Translations under genes and position numbers: made by a program
DNA from: DATKXU01 sp035528905
Lineage (GTDB): Bacteria; Armatimonadota; UBA5829; DTJY01
Reading direction: 5' to 3'
Length of the DNA: 7,014 nucleotides
NCBI GenBank assembly: GCA_035528905.1
Contig: DATKXU010000077.1
Span: 1-7,014, forward strand
Notes under the pieces: generated by a model
The model's database searches: none
What the model was told of the DNA's origin: nothing
Seen by the model: the letters and a program-made list of their open reading frames with translations, nothing else
In this document: in pieces, positions 4,845 to 7,014 of the stretch
How positions within the stretch are numbered: position 1 is the stretch's first letter
How the letters are laid out: each line of letters opens with the position of its first letter

Positions 4845-6386
4845 GTGTGCCCAGCATCCAGAATCACGCGAGCTATGCTAACCGAGATCAGGTTACGGCT
4901 AGATAATCTGGAATCTGAGTTCCGCCGCATCGCTGAGTGCGAATGGGATGCCATCGCAGTCAGCTCTTACTTTGCCCCTTCCGATCTGTCCTCCCCCAGC
5001 CCTGGCCGGTGTAGCTTGGCGGCCTCGACTGCTAAGCTGCTCGAAACGTGCTCGCGGGCGTTGAAGATCGGCGGTCTCCTTTTCGTCTACGGGGCCCCGC
5101 GCTACTTGCCCGCGTATGCGGAGCTGCTGGACAAGCTGGGTGGCGAGGGATGGAAGCTCGCGTTCAAGTACTGGAACGCGGTTCAGCTTCACGAATCCGA
5201 TCGGGCGCAGACGCTCCATCCTTCCCACGCCGGAATCCTACTCTTCCACAAGGTCGCTCGCGGGCGGAACACGCCGTTCCGCCTGGGCGTTGTGCGCATA
5301 CCTCATAGCTATTGCTCGGCATGCGGCCGGAATGTGCGCGATTGGGGCGGGAAGAAGCACTTGATGAACCCAAATGGCAGCGCCCTGTCGGATGTGTGGA
5401 CGGATCTGCCTATGCGCCCGCTGGCGGACAATCGCATGCCTGATGACGTGCTTCAGCGCGTGAATGCCCTGGCCGGCGGGCGACTGCTTCATGTGGTGGA
5501 AATGGGGTCGCCTGTAGGGACAACCCCCCGTGGTTGCTCTACCGAAGGGCAGGCGCAGTGGCCTGCCTCTACGGCATACCGTCAACGCAAGTTGCCCATA
5601 GACCGCATAGAACTAGCCGACTGCGTAGACTTCATGGAGGGCCTGCTGCCGCGGTATGCGCACAACGCCTTCGACCTGATCTTCGCAGATCCTCCGTACA
5701 ATCTGGAGAAGCTATACACGAACTATACGGACGCACAAGCGGAGGAAGAATACCTGGCCTGGTGTGACCGCTGGCTGAGGTTGTGCTCGCAGTTGCTGAA
5801 GCCCGGCGGCGCGATGTTCGTCCTCAACCTGCCGAAATGGGCGCTCAGCCACGCGCGCACGCTGGACGGGTTACTGGAATTCAGGCACTGGATAGCATGG
5901 CAGGCGCTGGCAGAGCCGCGCGGGAAGCTCCTTCCGGCACACTACGCCCTTCTCTACTACACGAAGCCCGGTGGCGAACCCGTATTCAACTATGAGGATT
6001 GCCCCGATTCGCCGGATTATTGCCTGAGGACAGACTGCGTCAAGAAGCGGAAGGCGTTAGGCGATGACAGGAAGGCGCCGCTCACTGACGTCTGGTTTGA
6101 TGTGCACAGAATCAGGCACAAGCGAGATCGGGACTACCATCCCTGCCAGCTCCCGGAGAAGCTGCTGAAGCGGATCATCCTGCTGGCGTCGAATCCTGGG
6201 GAAGTCGTTTTCGACCCGTTCTGCGGCGTCGGGACGACGGCAGTCGTCGCGAGACGGCTTGGCCGACACTTTGTCACAACGGATGTGGACTCGAGGTATG
6301 TCAATATCGCCACCAGGAAGCTCGAAGGCAGCCATCCGCCGCAGGGCACACGGAGAGCTAGGTCGCTCACTGCGCATGTAATGTAA
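4845..6386 (+). CDS. Solitary beta-class DNA methyltransferase (N6-A or N4-C), internally duplicated
   Basis: This 513-residue (from GTG 4845) S-adenosylmethionine-dependent DNA amino-methyltransferase has motif IV, DPPY (282-285), before motif I, DPFCGVGTT (457-465); this is the beta-class order. LLKPGGAMFVLN (317-328) and HYALLYYTK (366-374) are further core strands, and C386/C393/C398 may form a metal site. The N-terminal half repeats the layout: WDAIAVSSYF (34-43, SSYF where DPPY should be), RALKIGGLLFVYG (71-83), HAGILLFHK (128-136), CSAC (157-160) and LSDVWTDL (181-188). That half looks catalytically dead. A palindromic repeat encodes about 20 residues at the junction (224-243). GTG 4845 has GGAG 10 bases upstream; ATG 4875 (residue 11) is an equally reasonable start. 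The gene lies 32 bases after etfA, perhaps by read-through. No restriction enzyme is nearby; target sequence unknown. Confidence 0.88.
   Translation: MCPASRITRAMLTEIRLRLDNLESEFRRIAECEWDAIAVSSYFAPSDLSSPSPGRCSLAASTAKLLETCSRALKIGGLLFVYGAPRYLPAYAELLDKLGGEGWKLAFKYWNAVQLHESDRAQTLHPSHAGILLFHKVARGRNTPFRLGVVRIPHSYCSACGRNVRDWGGKKHLMNPNGSALSDVWTDLPMRPLADNRMPDDVLQRVNALAGGRLLHVVEMGSPVGTTPRGCSTEGQAQWPASTAYRQRKLPIDRIELADCVDFMEGLLPRYAHNAFDLIFADPPYNLEKLYTNYTDAQAEEEYLAWCDRWLRLCSQLLKPGGAMFVLNLPKWALSHARTLDGLLEFRHWIAWQALAEPRGKLLPAHYALLYYTKPGGEPVFNYEDCPDSPDYCLRTDCVKKRKALGDDRKAPLTDVWFDVHRIRHKRDRDYHPCQLPEKLLKRIILLASNPGEVVFDPFCGVGTTAVVARRLGRHFVTTDVDSRYVNIATRKLEGSHPPQGTRRARSLTAHVM
5512..5574 (+). repeat. Double-hairpin palindromic repeat inside the methyltransferase gene
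   Basis: Hairpin 1 pairs GTAGGGACAACC (5514-5525) with GGTTGCTCTAC (5532-5542), with one bulged A and one wobble. Hairpin 2 pairs GGGCAGGC (5547-5554) with GCCTGCCT (5561-5568). The ends GTAG (5514) and CTAC (5569-5572) also match, so the whole block could fold as a three-arm structure. It is read in frame as roughly VGTTPRGCS...PASTA, a Gly/Thr/Ser/Gln-rich stretch unlike the flanks. I recall similar GGGGCGACC/GGGCAGGC double palindromes as dispersed intergenic repeats in some environmental genomes. The folding is seen; the family link is from memory. Confidence 0.62.
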
Positions 6387-6393
6387 AGAGAAA

Positions 6394-6420
6394 GAGCAGC
6401 GCCCTTTCCGGGCACTGCTC
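6394..6420 (-). terminator. Terminator of the convergent minus-strand gene
   Basis: GAGCAG-C-GCCC (6394-6404), loop TTTCC, GGGC-A-CTGCTC (6410-6420) forms ten pairs with one C/A mismatch. On the minus strand the hairpin is followed by TTTCTCTTT, as in an intrinsic terminator. On the plus strand it lies 7 bases after the methyltransferase stop but has no T-run behind it, so it would stop that transcript less well. Confidence 0.65.
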
Positions 6421-6452
6421 CAGCATTTGCGGTGCGTATTGCACGTCTATAG

Positions 6453-6484
6453 GAGGCAGTGCTCTCAGACGAGGGCACTGCCTC
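6453..6484. terminator. Long hairpin between convergent genes
   Basis: GAGGCAGTGCTC (6453-6464) pairs with GGGCACTGCCTC (6473-6484): twelve pairs with one G-U wobble around an 8-base loop. It begins 9 bases after the minus-strand stop codon. Neither side has a clear T-run, so it may work with the 6394-6420 hairpin or protect the mRNA end. A small GTGC/GCAC hairpin (6432-6444) lies between the two. Confidence 0.5.
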
Positions 6485-6493
6485 TATGTCCTA

Positions 6494-7014
6494 CTACGGA
6501 GGCGGAAGCGCGTCCGCACGGGCTACCAGTCCAACGTGCTTCTTGGTCTTTACCCAGTAGCCGTACCATGGATCAAGCTGGCTCGTCCACGGCGCATCGT
6601 CCGCCACACCAAAGGTAAGCTGCCCTTGGCCTACAGGATCCCAGTAGTATCCCAACGACTGCATCCAGTTCACTCCCCACTGCGACGCATCGCGGATCTT
6701 CTTCATCGCCGTCCCATCTGTCGCCGTCCAGGACGGCCACCAGGTGCTGTATGTGAACGGCATCCCGCTTATCTTCCATCCCTTCGGCGCCGATATCCAC
6801 CTGTCCAGCGTGGATTCAGTAAACCCTTCGTAGCTCACTGTGCCTCCTACAGTACTCGAGGCCTTCAGCCAGTAGCCCTCAGAGTTCGTCATCGCTCCAA
6901 AGAGATCAGGAGAAGACGTCCCGTACATCAATAGCCCCTGGTAAGGCGCATCCCACCTGTACAGCCTGCAGTCTACTACCCCAGACCCTCCGAATACCGC
7001 CGCAGGATCAGGGT
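6494..7014 (-). CDS. Trp-rich, probably secreted or surface protein, C-terminal part (partial)
   Basis: The minus-strand frame is open from the right edge to TAG at 6496-6494, giving 172 visible residues; the true start lies outside. No in-window start needs to be invoked, because the frame continues unbroken past the TTG/ATG near 6931. Thirteen Trp in 172 residues is very high. A motif pair recurs: YRWDAPYQGLLMYG then EGYWLKAS (about residues 18-51), and YYWDPVGQGQLTFG then YGYWVKTKK near the C-terminus. The two are separated by ISAPKGWKISGMPFTYSTWW. Such WD...GYW repeats suggest a beta-rich extracellular domain, as at the C-termini of large exported proteins in environmental bacteria; this is from memory. 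No membrane anchor or sorting signal is visible at the end, which closes in PPP. Specific function not recognised. Two hairpins follow the stop. Confidence 0.75.
   Translation of the reverse strand, partial: PDPAAVFGGSGVVDCRLYRWDAPYQGLLMYGTSSPDLFGAMTNSEGYWLKASSTVGGTVSYEGFTESTLDRWISAPKGWKISGMPFTYSTWWPSWTATDGTAMKKIRDASQWGVNWMQSLGYYWDPVGQGQLTFGVADDAPWTSQLDPWYGYWVKTKKHVGLVARADALPPP

Noticed and set aside
5499..5525. EMGSPVGTT as a surviving motif I in the N-terminal MTase half, matching DPFCGVGTT
   Set aside because: EMGSP aligns with DPFCG by position, but the VGTT part is encoded by the palindromic repeat arm starting at 5514, so that identity is probably coincidental.
4845..6386. Complete restriction-modification system
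   Set aside because: Only the methyltransferase is present; the neighbours are etfA and an unrelated convergent gene, with no endonuclease or specificity subunit.

Overview
This is a GC-rich bacterial window with six intact protein genes and one partial gene at each edge. The organism cannot be named from the sequence. The window has several short palindromic or tandem repeats, an EtfA with an N-terminal ferredoxin domain, and a Trp-rich, probably secreted protein. Together these suggest a deep-branching environmental bacterium (Armatimonadota- or Planctomycetota-like). That placement is inference with low confidence.

Left part (1-1500). The window opens with the last 65 codons of an acyl-CoA dehydrogenase, including its catalytic Glu. 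A 105-base spacer of repeat-like sequence follows, then serC (phosphoserine aminotransferase), which ends at a clear rho-independent terminator.

Middle (1500-2810). A good promoter, overlapped by a 28-base two-tier dyad, drives a two-gene unit. The first gene encodes an SPFH-domain membrane protein. The second is a 59-residue GTG-started Arc-like ribbon-helix-helix DNA-binding protein that is easily missed. The RHH protein is the natural candidate to bind the dyad, so this may be a self-regulated membrane-protein/repressor pair.

Right-middle (2700-4812). A second promoter and a leader with a perfect 14-base palindrome precede etfB and etfA, which abut with no gap. EtfA carries two complete [4Fe-4S] Cys motifs, and EtfB has the GDTGQVGP-type nucleotide loop. 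Both are compatible with an anaerobic-type, possibly electron-bifurcating ETF. The acyl-CoA dehydrogenase about 2.6 kb upstream is a possible partner.

Right (4845-7014). A solitary DNA methyltransferase lies 32 bases after etfA. It is an internal tandem duplication: the C-terminal half has DPPY and DPFCG motifs in beta-class order, while the N-terminal half keeps the layout but has SSYF in place of DPPY. A ~60-base double-hairpin palindromic repeat sits in frame at the junction of the halves. No restriction endonuclease is visible. Two hairpins separate this gene from the convergent C-terminal part of the Trp-rich protein, which runs off the right edge. No tRNA, rRNA, CRISPR array or transposase was seen.
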